Shown here: positions 21,474 through 33,925 of the stretch, piece by piece
Numbering within the stretch: position 1 is the stretch's first letter
Layout: each line of letters starts with the position of its first letter
Assembly: GCA_963989385.1 (NCBI GenBank)
Contig: OZ022513.1
Location: forward strand, 20,959,928 to 21,023,927
Length of the DNA stretch: 64,000 nucleotides
Origin: Ctena decussata
Lineage: Eukaryota > Mollusca > Bivalvia > Lucinida > Lucinidae
Direction: 5' to 3'
Made by a program: the position numbers and the translations under genes
The notes under the pieces: generated by a model
What the model saw: the letters and a program-made list of their open reading frames with translations, nothing else
What the model was told of the DNA's origin: nothing
Databases searched by the model: none

Positions 21474-22859
21474 AGCTCACCAGAGCCGAAGGCTCCGGGG
21501 GAGCTTATAGGATAGGCAGGCTCCGTCGCCCGTCGTAGTCGTCGTTCGTCCGTCCATCCACAATTTCAAACGACTTCTCCTCTGAAACCGCAGGGCCGAT
21601 TGAAGCCAAATTTCATATGTAGCCTCCAGGAGTCGTAGGGACGAAAATCTGATCAAACGGTCCTGGTAAAACCCTTTAAAATCTTCTCTAGAACAAATAG
21701 GCCGATGGCCTTGAAACTTGGTATGTAGCATCGGGTTCATGAGTACTACCAAGACTGTTCAAATTGACCATGACCATTTTTCCAGTAAGGTTAAATTTGC
21801 TTCCCAGTACTTTTATATGGGAAAATGCTAGAATATAAGATTTCTTGGAAACTTAGGAAGATTTTGGCTTAAAATTTGGTATATACAATAATCTTAATAA
21901 GGACATGAAAATTATGAGTACAAGAGGTCAATGTCATTATTTTACCTTTGACACTGGGCTCTCATGTGGACAATTACAAACATATTCACCAAAGTTACTA
22001 AGCTAATTGTAACCTAATTTCATATATAGCTCTCAAAGGCTGTGGAAATGAAAATTTGTTCAAACGGTTCAGGTCACATGACCAACATGGACGCCATGCC
22101 CATATACGGTAAAAACCTTTAAAAACGTCTTCTTCAGAACCAATAGACCGATGGCCTTGAAGGTAGGTATGTAGCTTTGAGTACCTGAGTATTACAAAGA
22201 TTATTCAAAGGATGACATTGGGGTGACCTTGACATTTTCTACGGTAAGGTCAAATATTCAAAAATGACAAAACACAAGATTTCATGGAAAGTTCTGAAGA
22301 TTTTGGCTTAAAAATTGGTGTAGTGAGTCATCTTAATGAGAACATGAAGATTTGTTAGTACAAGAGGTCAATGTCATTCTTTGACCTATGATCCAAGACT
22401 CTAGAATTTTGATATTTTCAAGCATTTCCTCAAAAGCCACAGGGCTTATTGTAACCAAATTCATATAGAGCCCCCAAAGGCTGAGGAAATGAAAATTGTT
22501 CAATCGGTCCAGGTCACATGGCCAAAATGGCCACCATGCTCATATAAGGTAAAAACCTTTAGTACTACCAAGATTGTTCATATGAAGACCTTCGGTTGAC
22601 CGTGACCATTTTATGGCGAGGTCAAATATGAAAAATGCTAGAACATAAGATTTCATGGAAAGTTTTCCAGATTTAAGCATAACATTGATATACAGTGTCG
22701 TCTTAATAAGTACATGAGGATTTATAAGTACAAGAGGTCATGTCCATTCGTTGACCTTTTACCCAGGAGTCTCATATTTTGACAATTTTAAACATCTCCT
22801 CAAATGCCACTGGACCAATTGCTCAGGTGAGCGATTCAGGGCCTCATGGCCCTCTTGTT
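21474..22859 (+). mobile_element. Family A element A4 (shortened)
   Basis: It starts AGCTCACCAGAGCCGAAGGC, followed by CGTCCGTCC. Three monomers follow with internal deletions. It ends GCTCAGGTGAGCG, the stem-loop GGGCC-tcat-GGCCC and CTCTTGTT. At 1.4 kb it is shorter than the other full copies of family A. Confidence 0.75.
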
Positions 22860-25200
22860 TCTAAACCGAACCTACTTTGTCACAGAAGCTTTGCCCATGA
22901 GAACGAAGCTTTAACCTTGCCATAAATAAGGACAAGGTTAACTTACTCAGTGGTACGGTTTGAACAGAACTTCGTAGGGCTCGACTTACTGATGCTACAT
23001 ACCAAATTATAAGGTCATCAGCCCTTTGGTTCTGGAGAAGAAAAAAATTAAAGGTTTAACTTATTTTATGGTTCATCAATGTTACATGTTTATGGTCGCT
23101 TGTTTATAGTCTCTAGCAGTGTAGTCACATGAACATCTGCCCTTTCTGCTTTACGCTTTGTTTTGTCTTGTAATTTAAAATAGAAAATAGGTAAAACAGA
23201 TCTTGCTATTGTTTTATTTAAGGTACAATGTAGCTGAATGACCATCTAATTGGGAAAGAGCTGCTCATCCAGTGCACTTTTGGCGATTTTTGTATGTGTA
23301 CTTCTTTCCCGTTTGGTTTTGAGTGCGGGGTGTGGGGTTTGATTGCATTAATTCCTGATCATTGTATATCTTTTTTCACACTTTGACATATATATGGGCG
23401 TCATGCCAACATATGGTAGACCCCTTTTTAAAGTCTAGATCATGTGATAATAACCATTTGATGATTTATTTTCATTACCATGTTCCGTGCTGGTTCCATA
23501 CAAAATATTACTCCAGAAGGCCCGGTAGCTTGAGGGAAATTTAATTTCAATTTAGACACCCAGTGACCTTGAACAAAGGTCAAAAATGACCTTTGGCAAC
23601 ACAATGTCTTCATCTGTTCATATAGTTAACCATATACACCAAGACTTATATTTTAAATTAAAATACTTTGAAATTCTTAAAATCCACTGTCAGCATTTTC
23701 CAGTCTAAAAATATAAGGAACCAAAGTTAACATTGACATAATTTAGGTGAAGGTCGCCTCAGGGTCATCAAATGAGCACACTCTGATTGTGATTGAAAAT
23801 GTTGACGTACAAACGACTGGCGACGAAGGCCTCGCTTTTCTGTAAGTTCACCTATGAGCCTAAAAGCTCAGGTACATGTAAGCTAAAAACTTCTAGCCAC
23901 TACAGCTGGCCTCGACTTGAGTTCTAAAGCATGGTAAGTGTAGCTTATGCTTGGACACCTATACCAATGTTACGCAATAAATTTCATCTTTCTGTCCATG
24001 TTAGACGAGGAATATTTCAAAATACTCACCTGGTGCGAGAACAAATGGGATTTATTGTTTATCTTCCCAATAAAGCAGTTTGGTTATCAAGAAAGCAATT
24101 TTCGATGTTCAGCTCTGTCACGAGTTTACGAAATGTGTTTTTAACCCTTTTAGGTTTCTTCATGAAAGTTGCACAAATATAAAACACTATCACATGAACA
24201 CATGTGGAGAAGACAAACTGTAACTCTACTTTCAGTTTTGACAGAAGCACCCCCTTTGTTTATTTCTCGCAGTGATTTTATGTCTGCTCACTCACATTAA
24301 CAGATTTTGCTTTACTTTCAAATTGTATAATTTTAAGGCACTATCGGACCATGTGTAGAGACTCTACTTGAAGTTTTGATATAATTATGACATTTTGTAT
24401 AATTTCTCATGTGATTTCATATCTGCCGCACTACTGAAGATTTCACTTTCTGACGAAATTCTGTCATCTCTTGTTTCCTTATCTACTTTGAACCTCGCCG
24501 GGCGTTTATTGCCCCGATCAGCGGAAGCCTTGTTTTATGAAAATTTTATTGTTTGGACTTAAACCACTTGGTAAGATTGTTTCATTTATTTGTGTTTTCC
24601 AGGATGGTTGTCTTTGGAAAAGGCTAGTTGTTGATTTCTTTGGTCCTAATCTATATGTGTTTCAAATTCAAACAAACTGCAAATCACTTTTTCACCTGTC
24701 ACCAGAAATTTAGCATTTTTATTCGAAAAAAATGTCAGTTATTTTTTTTTTAAGATGGATAAATTGTCTTAAAGTAGATGTATTTATGATAAATATACTT
24801 AAAGTACAGGATTGAAAAGAAATTTTCCAACTGTATAGGATGTCTCATATTTACTAAATGGTTTTTCACTCGATATACTATACCGACTGTACAGGATGCC
24901 GCTATCGGCCATTAAAACTTAGGTTGTTATTTCAGGAAATACATCTTACGCTGATAAATACTTGGGTTATCATCTTTAATATACAACTAAGGAGTGATCA
25001 TTTGTTGAAGTTCTTTGTATATATGAATATACTGGACATAAAAAGTTAAGGATTAAACATTAGACTGAAATTTTTATGTCGAAAAAAATAATTTTCAAAA
25101 AATCATTTTCTTCTGTTGAACACACATGACAATACTGCACCAGACTGCATGATACAAATTGGAATTTGATCACTCGACACACCAGCAGAAATGAATTAAC
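22860..25200. other. Mostly featureless, with repeat fragments
   Basis: A fragment resembling family A is near 23390-23440 ('atatatgggcgtcatgccaa'). Near 24170-24540 a family G-like stretch ends with a G+C-richer 'ggcgtttattgccccgatca' and GCCTTGTTTT, perhaps the 3' end of another tandem-core element. Open frames of 60-83 residues (23362-25049) have no recognisable domain. Confidence 0.3.
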
Positions 25201-25329
25201 AGGCATAACCCTAAAATCAAAATGAAATCTGGCATTAACACATTACAGAATGTCCAATATTTTTAGCTTTATCCATGCCAAATCATTTTCAGTTCTCGGT
25301 GTGACTTCTAAGGGCCTGAATATGCATGA

Positions 25330-25990
25330 TAGCTATTCGGTATGCTTCTGGTGAATCCTCAGAGGAGGCCTATTTAGGGACTCGTTTGTCATTTTTCACG
25401 AAAGGCCTGAATGATCTCTCCTTGAATTTCAGGAAGCCTCTCGTGATCAGGATTGGCGGTGTAACATGTCCAAAGCATGCTTAATTGGAATTCAATCTTG
25501 TGGTTAAATTGACAAGTAAATGAGAACTTTTGTTTCTGTCGTTAGGTACTGGCCCATCACATTTACACTGTGATTTGATGATGTCATCGCCAAAAACCTC
25601 AGCAAACGGCCTCGTAATTGGATAAAACATGTCATTCCTAACTCTAACAGTAATCACAGCGCCGCTTTCTGGTGTGCGCAAGTCAATGTAGCTGCCAATC
25701 GAGATGTCGGACCATACCATCACCCACCCTCCTCGAGATATGTCATATTACACAACACGATTTAATTCATAGTCTACTTGACGTGTACCTGGCGGGCGTC
25801 ACATCCTTCTCCTATCATCGTGGATATCTACATACAAATCTGGACTCATCTACGAAAAGAAAATCGGTCCAATGACCCAGTTGGTAATTTCTGTCACTTT
25901 CTGCCGACTGTCGCCTCGCATTTCTACGGAATCGCTCAATCCTGGCCTCATTACCAGAATGCAAGTGCGCAAATTAGCAGTGTAAAGTCT
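25330..25990 (-). pseudogene. Tc1-like transposase remnant
   Basis: Read on the minus strand, pieces of a DDE transposase appear in the right order but in shifting frames. First comes FLFVDESRF (near 25850), matching the first catalytic Asp block 'lFsDESrF'. Then MVWSDISIGSYIDL (near 25720-25680), matching the 'vMvWggis' block. Then VRNDMFYPITRPFAEVFGDD, near the second Asp block. Finally there is a C-terminal piece PEIQGEIIQAFREK followed by a stop where Trp is usual. Frameshifts and stops make it inactive. A copy of the C-terminal part lies in the opposite orientation at 29840-30010, on the far side of family G element 25994-29631. Confidence 0.75.
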
Positions 25991-25993
25991 ATT

Positions 25994-28900
25994 TAGGGTC
26001 CCGCTAGACGAAGTCGGCGGAGGCCCTATAGTAATCACCTTGTCCGTCCGTCTGTCTGTCCGTCTGTCAGCTTTTTGTGTCCGGGCCAAAACTCTGAAAC
26101 GGTTTGAGATATTTTCTCGAAACTTTGTACCAATATAAAACATCATCAAACAATGTGCAGAGAACAAGAACAGTAACTCCACCTACATTTTTTACGGCAT
26201 TATGCCCCTTTGTTGTCCGTCCATCAGCTTTTCGTGCCCGGGCAATAACTCTGAAACGGTTATAGATATTTTCTCAAAACTTTGTACAAGCATGAGGAAA
26301 ATCATCAGACGATGAGCAGAGAACAAGAACCGTAACTCCATCTACATTTTTTACAGAATTATGCCCCTTTGTAATTTTAGTATGGAAGTCGGGTCCGGTC
26401 CGTCACTTTGAAACCGTTTGAGATAGTTTCTTGCAACTTGGTACAGCTATAAAGCATCATCAGACAATGTGCAGAGGACAAGAACCATAATTCCACCTAC
26501 ATTTTTACGGAATTATGCCCCTTTGTAAATTTAAGTATGGAAATTGTGTCCCGTCCGTTACTTTGAAACCGTTTGAGATATTTTTTCGAAAGATGGTACA
26601 GCTATAAAGCACCATCAGACGATGTGCAGAGAACAAGAACCACAACTCCACCTATATATTTTACGGAATTATGCCCCTTTGTAATTTTAAGTGTCCGGCC
26701 AAAATTTGAAACGGTTTGAGATATTTTCTCAAAACTTTGTACAAATATAAAGCATCATCAGACGATGTGCAGAGAACAAGAACCATAATTCCACCTATAA
26801 ATTTTACGGAATTATGCCCCTTTGTAATTTTTAGTATGGAAATCGTGTCCGGTCCGTCACTTTGAAACCGTTTGAGATAGTTTCTTGCAACTTGGTACAG
26901 CTATAAAGCATCATCAGACAATGTGCAGAGGACAAGAACCATAATTCCACCTACATTTTTACGGAATTCTGCCCCTTTGTAATTTTTAGTATGGAAATTG
27001 TGTCCCGTCCGTAACTTTGAAACCGTTTGAGATATTTTCTCGAAACTTGGTACAGCTATAAAGCATCATCAGACGATGTGCAGAGAACAAGAACCATAAT
27101 TCCACCTAAAAATTTAACGGAATTATGCCCCTTTGTAATTTTAAATATGGAAATTGTGTATGGGCCATAACTCTGAAACCGTTTGAGATATTTTCTCGAA
27201 ACTTGGTACAGATATAAAGCATTATCAGACGATGTGCAGAGAATAAGAACCATAACTCCACCCACATTTTTACAGAATTATGCCCCTTGGAAATTTTAAG
27301 TATGATATTGTGTCAGGTCTGTAACTCTGAAATCGTTTGAGATATTTTCTCAAAACTTGGTACAGATGTAAAGCATCATCAGACGATGTGCAGAGAACAA
27401 GAATAATAGTTCCATGTACATATTTTATGGAAAAATGCCCCTTTGTAAAGGGGGGGTATCAATAAGGCCGGTTTTCTGCATCCTACCAAAGTTTTCTTTT
27501 TTTAACTGATGGTATACTCCAATGTGTCTAGTGTATTGAACCATATGTGACTTTGGTCGGAAAGCCCTACTTACTGAGCTATGGGTCCTTTGAAGTGGGT
27601 GGGGTAATCCAATATGGTTTTAGCCTGTCTTGTAAAAACATTCTCATTTGGTAGAAGAGTACAACAGACAGACAGGATTTGATAAACTGATTAAGAGAAC
27701 ATCTAAAATATATTTCCATATCATTTTATTTGGTTTAATTTGAACATACATTGTCAAAAAAGACTTCCTTTGACATTGAGCATTTTTTGATATTTTTGTT
27801 CTCAATTTTCAAATTTTTTTAACATTATTGTTAAATAAACAGACCAGTTATCATCAAACTCATGTCAAGGGAGCACCTTGACCATGACATTCGGATGATG
27901 TGACCAGAAGTTCACAATGAACTAGTTTTCATGGTCGACTGAACACATAAACTTGCTTGGAAGATGGTTTTTCATTCAAGTTTGACCTAGAATTACGAAA
28001 CTTTGGTCAAATTACTTTTTTTAACTGCTATATTATGCCCTATACCCCCGCCAGTAAAGGTGAGAGGATACATATTGTCTTCAGTGTAGATCTCCTTGGC
28101 GTCTGCATCTGTGTCTATGTCACATATTAAGTCCTTCTTTGACCTTCGAATCAAGGTCAAGGTCAGATTTTGATGACCTTGACCTTGTTTCCAAGGGCAC
28201 AGGACTTGATATGTGACACATACACAGATGCAGATGCAAACGAGTTCCGCACTGAAGCCAATATGTATTACCCTACCTTTAGTGGCGGGGGCGTGGGGCT
28301 TAATACAGCAGTTAAAATAGCAATTTGACCAAAGATATGTAATTCTAGGTCAAAATTGAATGAAAAACATGTCCCAAGCGAGTTTATGTGTTCAGTCGAC
28401 CATGAAAACTAGGTCATTGTGAAATTCTGGTCACATCATCGGAATGTCCTGGTCAAGGTGCTTCCTTGACATGAGTTTGATGATAACTGGTCTGTTTATT
28501 TAACGGTAATGCCAAGAAATATTGAAAATTGAGAACAACAATATAAATAATACTCAATGTCAAAGGAAGTCCTTTTTGACAATATATGTTCAAATTAAAC
28601 CAAATAAAATGATATGGAAATATATTTTAGATGTTCTGTTAATCATTTTATCAAATCCTGTCTGTCTGTTGTACTCTTCTACCAAATGAGAATGTTTTTA
28701 CAAGACAGGCTAAAACCATGTTGGATTACCCCACCCACTTCTAAGGACCCATAGCTCAGTAAGTAGGGCTTTCCGACCAAAGTCACATATAGTTCAATAC
28801 ACTAGACACATTGGAGTATACTATCAGTCAAAAAAAAAAAACTTTTGTAGGATGCAGAAAGCCAGCCTTATTGATACCCCCCCCCCCCTTTAAATTTCGA

Positions 28901-29631
28901 AATTTTGTATGCTCTATAGCTCTGAAACCGTTTTAAATATTTTCACGAAACTTAATACAAGTATAGTGCATCATCAGACGATACGCAGAAAACAAGAACT
29001 GTAACTCCACCTACATTTTCTATGGAATTCTGCCCTGTACTTTTTAGTATGAAAATCATGACTGCTTTATAACTTTAAAACTCACAAAGATATGTTCATG
29101 TATTCTTTGCACAATATAAAGCATCATCAAATTATGTGCAGAGAATAAGAATAATAACTCCATCTACATTTTTACAGAGTTATACCCCTTTGTAATTTTC
29201 TATATAGAAATCGTGTCGGCTCTATAACCTTAAAACTGTTTAAGATACTTTCACAAAACTTGGTACGAATATAAAACATCATCAGATAATATGCAGAGGA
29301 CAGAAACTATAAGTAAGCCTATATATTTTTACAGTACTTTACCCCTTTGTAATTTTGTGTATGGAAATTGTGTCCATCCACTCTGTAGCTTAAAACAGCA
29401 AAATAAATTTTCACAGAAGTTGTTACAAATATAAAGCATATCAGACAATCTGCAGAGAATAAGAATTGTAACTCCATCTATATTTTTTACAGAATTATGC
29501 CCTTAGTAAATTTTAGTGTAGAAACTGTAGCCAGTCTATAACTTTAAAACTGAAAGGTTTTATTGTTATTTCCAGTTGGTGACATATGACTTAATGCCAT
29601 TAATAGTCCCATATAAAGGCGGGGCCCTATT
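25994..29631 (+). mobile_element. Family G tandem-core element
   Basis: Its ends are TAGGGTCCCGC at the left and GCGGGGCCCTA at the right, inverted to each other with one mismatch. A GTCCGTCCGTCTGTCTGTCC tract follows the left end. Monomers of about 155 bp then repeat, with 'attatgcccctttgtaattt' near 26205, 26360, 26515, 26670, 26815, 26967, 27124, 27280 and again past 29160. Each carries 'gaaaccgtttgagatatttt'. A 1.45-kb palindrome interrupts it at 27447-28893. It encodes nothing; a 110-residue frame at 25850-26182 spans the left boundary and is chance. Confidence 0.75.
27447..28893. mobile_element. Giant palindrome (foldback element), arms about 720 bp
   Basis: The left arm runs 27447-28169 and the right arm 28170-28893, as near-identical inverted copies. 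The edges are a G tract at 27450 (gggggtatcaataaggc) and the complementary C tract at 28877-28888. The centre is AAGGTCAAGGTCA-gattttga-TGACCTTGACCTT at 28153-28186. Arms differ mainly by small substitutions, so the structure is young or kept similar. It lies within a family G monomer between 'atgcccctttgta' and 'aatttcg'; TAAA at each edge may be the target-site duplication. No protein-coding frame is evident. Confidence 0.9.
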
Positions 29632-29839
29632 AGTTAATATGTTTCTAGTCCTAACCGTTTTCGCTTACATTGGCAGATATAACCATTTTAATGGACAAAA
29701 TATGCGCACCCCCAGAGTGTCATAGTGAAGAACCAGTAGCTTGGGACAAGACTATCGTCCGTATGGACAAGTCTAGTTGATCGCAATTTTAAAGTCTGAT
29801 TAAACACGCTTGACAGATGTTAAAAGACACCAATTTTAA

Positions 29840-30010
29840 TCACCAGACGCTTCAGGAAACTCCTGGAGAGCTAATTCAAGCATTTCATGAAAGGTGGCAA
29901 ACGAGTCCCCAAATGAGTATCTAGCACTTTACCAAAAGCATAAAGAGTAGCTGTCATTCAGTTATAATTCATACCCCCAGAGATATCGATGAGCACTGGA
30001 AATGGTTTTG
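29840..30010 (+). pseudogene. Tc1-like transposase C-terminal remnant
   Basis: One frame reads TLQETPGELIQAFHERWQTS, which matches the usual C-terminal 'tLqeLr.aL.eEW..iPq' segment of Tc1-like transposases, followed by a stop after about five more codons. It is the inverted counterpart of 25330-25460, where the aligned peptide is EIQGEIIQAFREK. Sequences beyond it (catggataaagccaagaatc) also match the minus-strand copy. No terminal repeats were identified. Confidence 0.65.
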
Positions 30011-31336
30011 CATGGATAAAGCCAAGAATCATTGACATTCAGTTTTGTGGTGATGCCCATTTTCACTTCAATTTTAGGGGTTTATCGGTTAATTCGTTTC
30101 TACTGGTGTGTCACGCAATCCGATTCCAATATTTTTCAAGCAGTCCTGTGCCACTTCGACAGCTGTATTGATCAGGGGAAAATTATTTTTGGACAATTTA
30201 TTTTTCATGATTTTAAGCCTCAGTCAAATATTTGAGTCCTAAGTTTTTTGTCCATTATATTTTGGGTAAATACAAGCAGGGACAGACAAGCTTGCAGCTT
30301 TGTACATTCATTCTATTTGCCAAGGGCTATGTCAGCCTGCGAAGATATGCATGCGAAGGCTCGTCTGTAACTTCGCTGTATGATTATATGCCATTTTCAG
30401 TGTAATTTTACGATGTGTCTGTACCGCATGAGCTTGATATATAGATGATTATCATGGAAGTAATAAGTCAGTGCCCCCAGTTTGTCATAAAGGACACAGC
30501 TTATGATACCCAGCAATATGTTTGACTGTGTTGCCTATTAAGGTAAATAGTTAAACACTTTCAATTTTTGCACCTCTTTTCAATACAGAGCAGCTCCTGA
30601 AGGAACGATTTGCTCTTCTGGAAGTCTAGACAAGTTTTACATGTAAGAGTTTACTCCAATTTCGAAGTGCTTAGTCGTTATTAGGACGACCAGGCTTCGG
30701 AAGGCAACGGACACTCCTCCAACCTTGTATTTGTTGGGGCAAAACGTAAAACGGATCAGTTGCAAAGATCCGATAAGCAAACATTTACAAGAAAAAAAAT
30801 AAAAAGCCCATTGCAGCTCTGCTGGCATGGCCCACAAAAGACAGCAGTTATGGGTATCAGGAAAGAAAGGGTCTGATTAAGCAAGAAATTGAAAAAGTAG
30901 AAATTAATGGGAAAAACGGTAAGATTCCCTTTTGTGCTGAAAAAAATATTTTAGTTTAGAGTGACTTCGGCCATTTTAGCCGAAACGATGTCTGCACAAA
31001 ACCCTCCCCCCATCTTTCTTTTAAGAGGTGGTTTATAACAGAATTAAAGTACAAGCAATAGTATTAAAATACCAAAATTAGCACTTAAACACTGACAATT
31101 GCGCTGATGAGATCCTCTGGAACAAATTGTCCACCAATACTGAGTGTCACTAAGCCCAGAAAAAAATTAAAAGAGAAAAAGATGGTGGTCAGGTTCCAGC
31201 AGCAGTGCACCTTACCTCACCTAGCACACATTAACTGATACAACCTGCGAATTAGAGCAGCCTCAATATCCCTGAAAGGAAAAAGAATGTTCTTTCCCTG
31301 CCTGGACCTGCACAGTTGATTTTTTTTTCAGTCAAG
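30011..31336. other. No feature recognised
   Basis: There is an open stretch of 63 codons between stops at about 30679 and 30873 (includes SSNLVFVGAKRKTDQLQRS). Its family is unknown and no clear splice sites flank it. Nothing else stands out. Confidence 0.3.
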
Positions 31337-31397
31337 GCCCTGGCGGAATTCGAACCCACGACCTAAAGCACCGAGTCGAATGCTCTAGACAGGCGAC
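31337..31397 (-). repeat. tRNA-like sequence
   Basis: The minus strand reads GTCGTGGGTTCGAATTCCGC, with a good B box, preceded by 'aggtcgcctgtctagagcat' in the D-arm position. There is no intact acceptor stem. Probably a SINE head or tRNA pseudogene. Confidence 0.5.
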
Positions 31398-31559
31398 CTA
31401 TGCGTATCTCTTAGATGTGTACCAAACCATGTCCTGTTTGAGACTTGAAAATAATGGTACATTATTACTCATAAATTTATAAGTCCAGAAGTGTGAGCTG
31501 GCAGCCATGGTCTTGCCTCGTTGCCATCCGTTATCTTCATTTTCGAATGTTTGTGGTTT

Positions 31560-31740
31560 TACGGCACTTTTGACAGTATTTTAGTCATATCGAGCCGATG
31601 AAAAGGTGATTGATAGAAGTACATGTATGTGTGCAATGGATCCCAAATTATTATTGAAAATAATTACCTCTCGACCAGGGTTTTAACTCCGACCGCTAGC
31701 GTACAGGTCCGTGCTAAATCCACTGAGCTATCAGGTCAGC
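31560..31740 (-). repeat. tRNA-derived SINE, diverged
   Basis: The tail matches the SINE at 34725-34895 ('cagtattttagtcatatcga'). The head on the minus strand has 'tgatagctcagtggatttag' (A box) and a degenerate B box. Confidence 0.55.
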
Positions 31741-31983
31741 GAGACACGACATCCGAGGAAAGATCCACATTTTGCGGACCATGGTTTCTCTGTGAAAGAG
31801 GCTTAGTCTCTTATTGCATCTCAAGTTTAGACGCCTTGTACCTGTTAAATGATTGCGGATTGCACCAGTTATAGTGCGCTCGAATGCGGTATGCGTTGCC
31901 GAGGCTTGACCATCCATCATTTTTTCCAAACTCTTGCATCTCTCGCACTAAATTTGGCACCATGGTTATCATAAATCCACATT

Positions 31984-32055
31984 GTCTATTTATCTGTCTG
32001 TCTGAATGTTTGTCTATTTGTCTGTCTGTCTGTCTGTTCGCCTGACTGACTGCCT
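31984..32055 (+). repeat. (TCTG)n microsatellite
   Basis: Imperfect TCTG/TTTG tetranucleotide tract directly beside the 3' end of the family N element. Confidence 0.8.
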
Positions 32056-32059
32056 ATTT

Positions 32060-33060
32060 AACAAGAGCCATGTGTAAATGGCTAATCCCACGCCGAAACG
32101 TTTCTCGTAGAAGCGAACAGTTTATTTGCTGCCTAGCACACAATTATTGCTTTGCTCAATGGGTCATCTGTATGCCTGGAACACTTCTGTCTTGCACATC
32201 ACATCAAGGACTACGTATATACCAAACCTCAGCTCCCTAAGCCAAGCTGTTAAGATGTTGGAAAATTGCCAAAACATGTGTAAAAAATGGAAAGGGAGGG
32301 TGATAATTAAAACAACAAACAAACAAGGAGGAAAGCAGAGTTGTAATTTTTGTTCACTGCACTTAATCTAAATGTCCCCTATCATTAAGTGAGATTTCAA
32401 GCTACTTATATTGTATACCTTTGGAGTTCTGCTCTGGACAAAACAAATTGGCAAAGTGATATAATTCTGGCCAAAATATAAGCCCTCTAGAGTTATGGGT
32501 CTTGACAAGATGAACCCTTTAACACTTTTGCAGTTATGCTCCAGACAAAAATCATGACAAAGGGAGGTAATTCGAAAATGTAAAGATGCTTGTTAACTGC
32601 ACTTCCAAGACAATCCTTTTAATAATGCTGGAGTCATGCAGTTTACGGTTCTTGTACACTGCACATCTTCTTAATGTCCTCCAGCATCACATGAAGTTTC
32701 AAGACAGTCCCATTTTTACTTTTGCAGTCAGGAAAAAACTGACAAAGCGAGATAATTCTAAAAGTCTGCCAGGCAGAGTTTTGGCTCTTGTACACTACAC
32801 TTTTCCTTAATGTACTTTGTCATTGTATGAAGTTTCGAGACAATCCCATTAATACTTATGGCATAATGCTCCGGACAAGAAAAATTGACATAGCGAGATA
32901 TTTCAAAAGGTAAAGCAGGCAGAGTTAATGTTCTTGTACAATGCGGTTTTCCTTAAATGTCCTCTATCATCATATGAAGTTTCAAGACAATCCCACTGAT
33001 ACATTCTGAGTTCTGCTCCGGACCACAGTGTTACGGGCGCACATACGCATGGACTGACGG
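32060..33060 (-). mobile_element. Family N tandem-core element
   Basis: On the minus strand the 3' end is the stem-loop AGCCAT-ttacac-ATGGCT followed by CTTGTT, as in families A and D. Monomers contain 'gaagtttcaagacaatccca' and 'ctccggacaagaaaaattga'. The 5' end is near a run of ACCC repeats (33058-33080). The short frames at 32126-32810 are not genes. Confidence 0.6.
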
Positions 33061-33089
33061 GGTGGGTGGGTGGGTGATGCGATGGTGCC

Positions 33090-33300
33090 GTGTATAACTT
33101 CCAGTGCCGGGGCGTCCTACTGAATTGGATAAAAGAAGGGCAAGGGCCTACTGTTCTTGCAGCAGTTGTGGATAGGGTGTTGTTTGGACATTTTTTCTCT
33201 CGTCTATCATTTCTCTCTTCTTTCTCCCTCTCTCTGGGAGACGGCCCGATATAGACTGAAATACTGTCTCAAAGGGCCGTTAAACTCAAAATAACCAACC
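33090..33300 (+). repeat. SINE-like family S2, forward copy
   Basis: It contains 'ctctgggagacggcccgata' and 'ctgtctcaaagggccgttaa' and ends in a CAAC-rich tail. An inverted copy is at 36482-36725 and a diverged forward copy at 53160-53430. No polymerase III boxes are clear at its head. Confidence 0.6.
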
Positions 33301-33925
33301 AACTAACGGACGGACAAAGACCATTTCTTTATCCTCGTCGCTTGTGGTACGTCTGGGATCTACCGAAAGCAGCAAAGCATATTTGGGTCATGGGCTAAAT
33401 TTCACGAAAAGGAATAAAAACACCCTACCACCTACCTACTTAGGCTACCTACTAACCTGTCTGCTCGCCTAACTATCTACACACCACCAACAGGGGCCTA
33501 TAGTTCATGGCTCAGTGATTTTGCACTCTGTTTCTTACACTTTTTCATGGATTTTGCTTATACTTCGGTAAATGGTGTGGGCTAGCATTTTGACTGACCG
33601 CATGCTTATTTAAGGCCAGTGTGACCCCTATCATTGTCCATTGATTTAGTCTCATATTTCTATCACTCGGTTATGGCCAAAATATATTTTTCAACAAAAG
33701 TTCATTCAAAACTAATATTCTTGGTTTAGAGAACGCCATTTGACTTTTTATGCAACAAACGGTGACAGATGTACATGTTATACCTGTTGTGAAAACTTGC
33801 CTAATAAATATATACCTGCCAGTGTTGAAAAAAGAGTTGGATGGTGTTGTCTTATCTATGAAAATTAGTCTTTTAATGAACCTTTGTCGAGAAAAGTACA
33901 TCTCGGCTGCTTTAGTTAATATGCA
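33301..33925. other. No feature recognised
   Basis: No repeat ends or coding signal. A 76-residue minus-strand frame (33671-33901) and a 64-residue plus frame overlap each other without motifs. Confidence 0.35.

Noticed and set aside
25850..26182. 110-residue minus-strand open frame
   Set aside because: It spans the boundary between family G and the Tc1 relic, so it cannot be an old gene.
26000..27450. Regularly spaced repeats resembling an array such as CRISPR
   Set aside because: Monomers are about 155 bp and similar throughout, without unique spacers, in a eukaryotic context.
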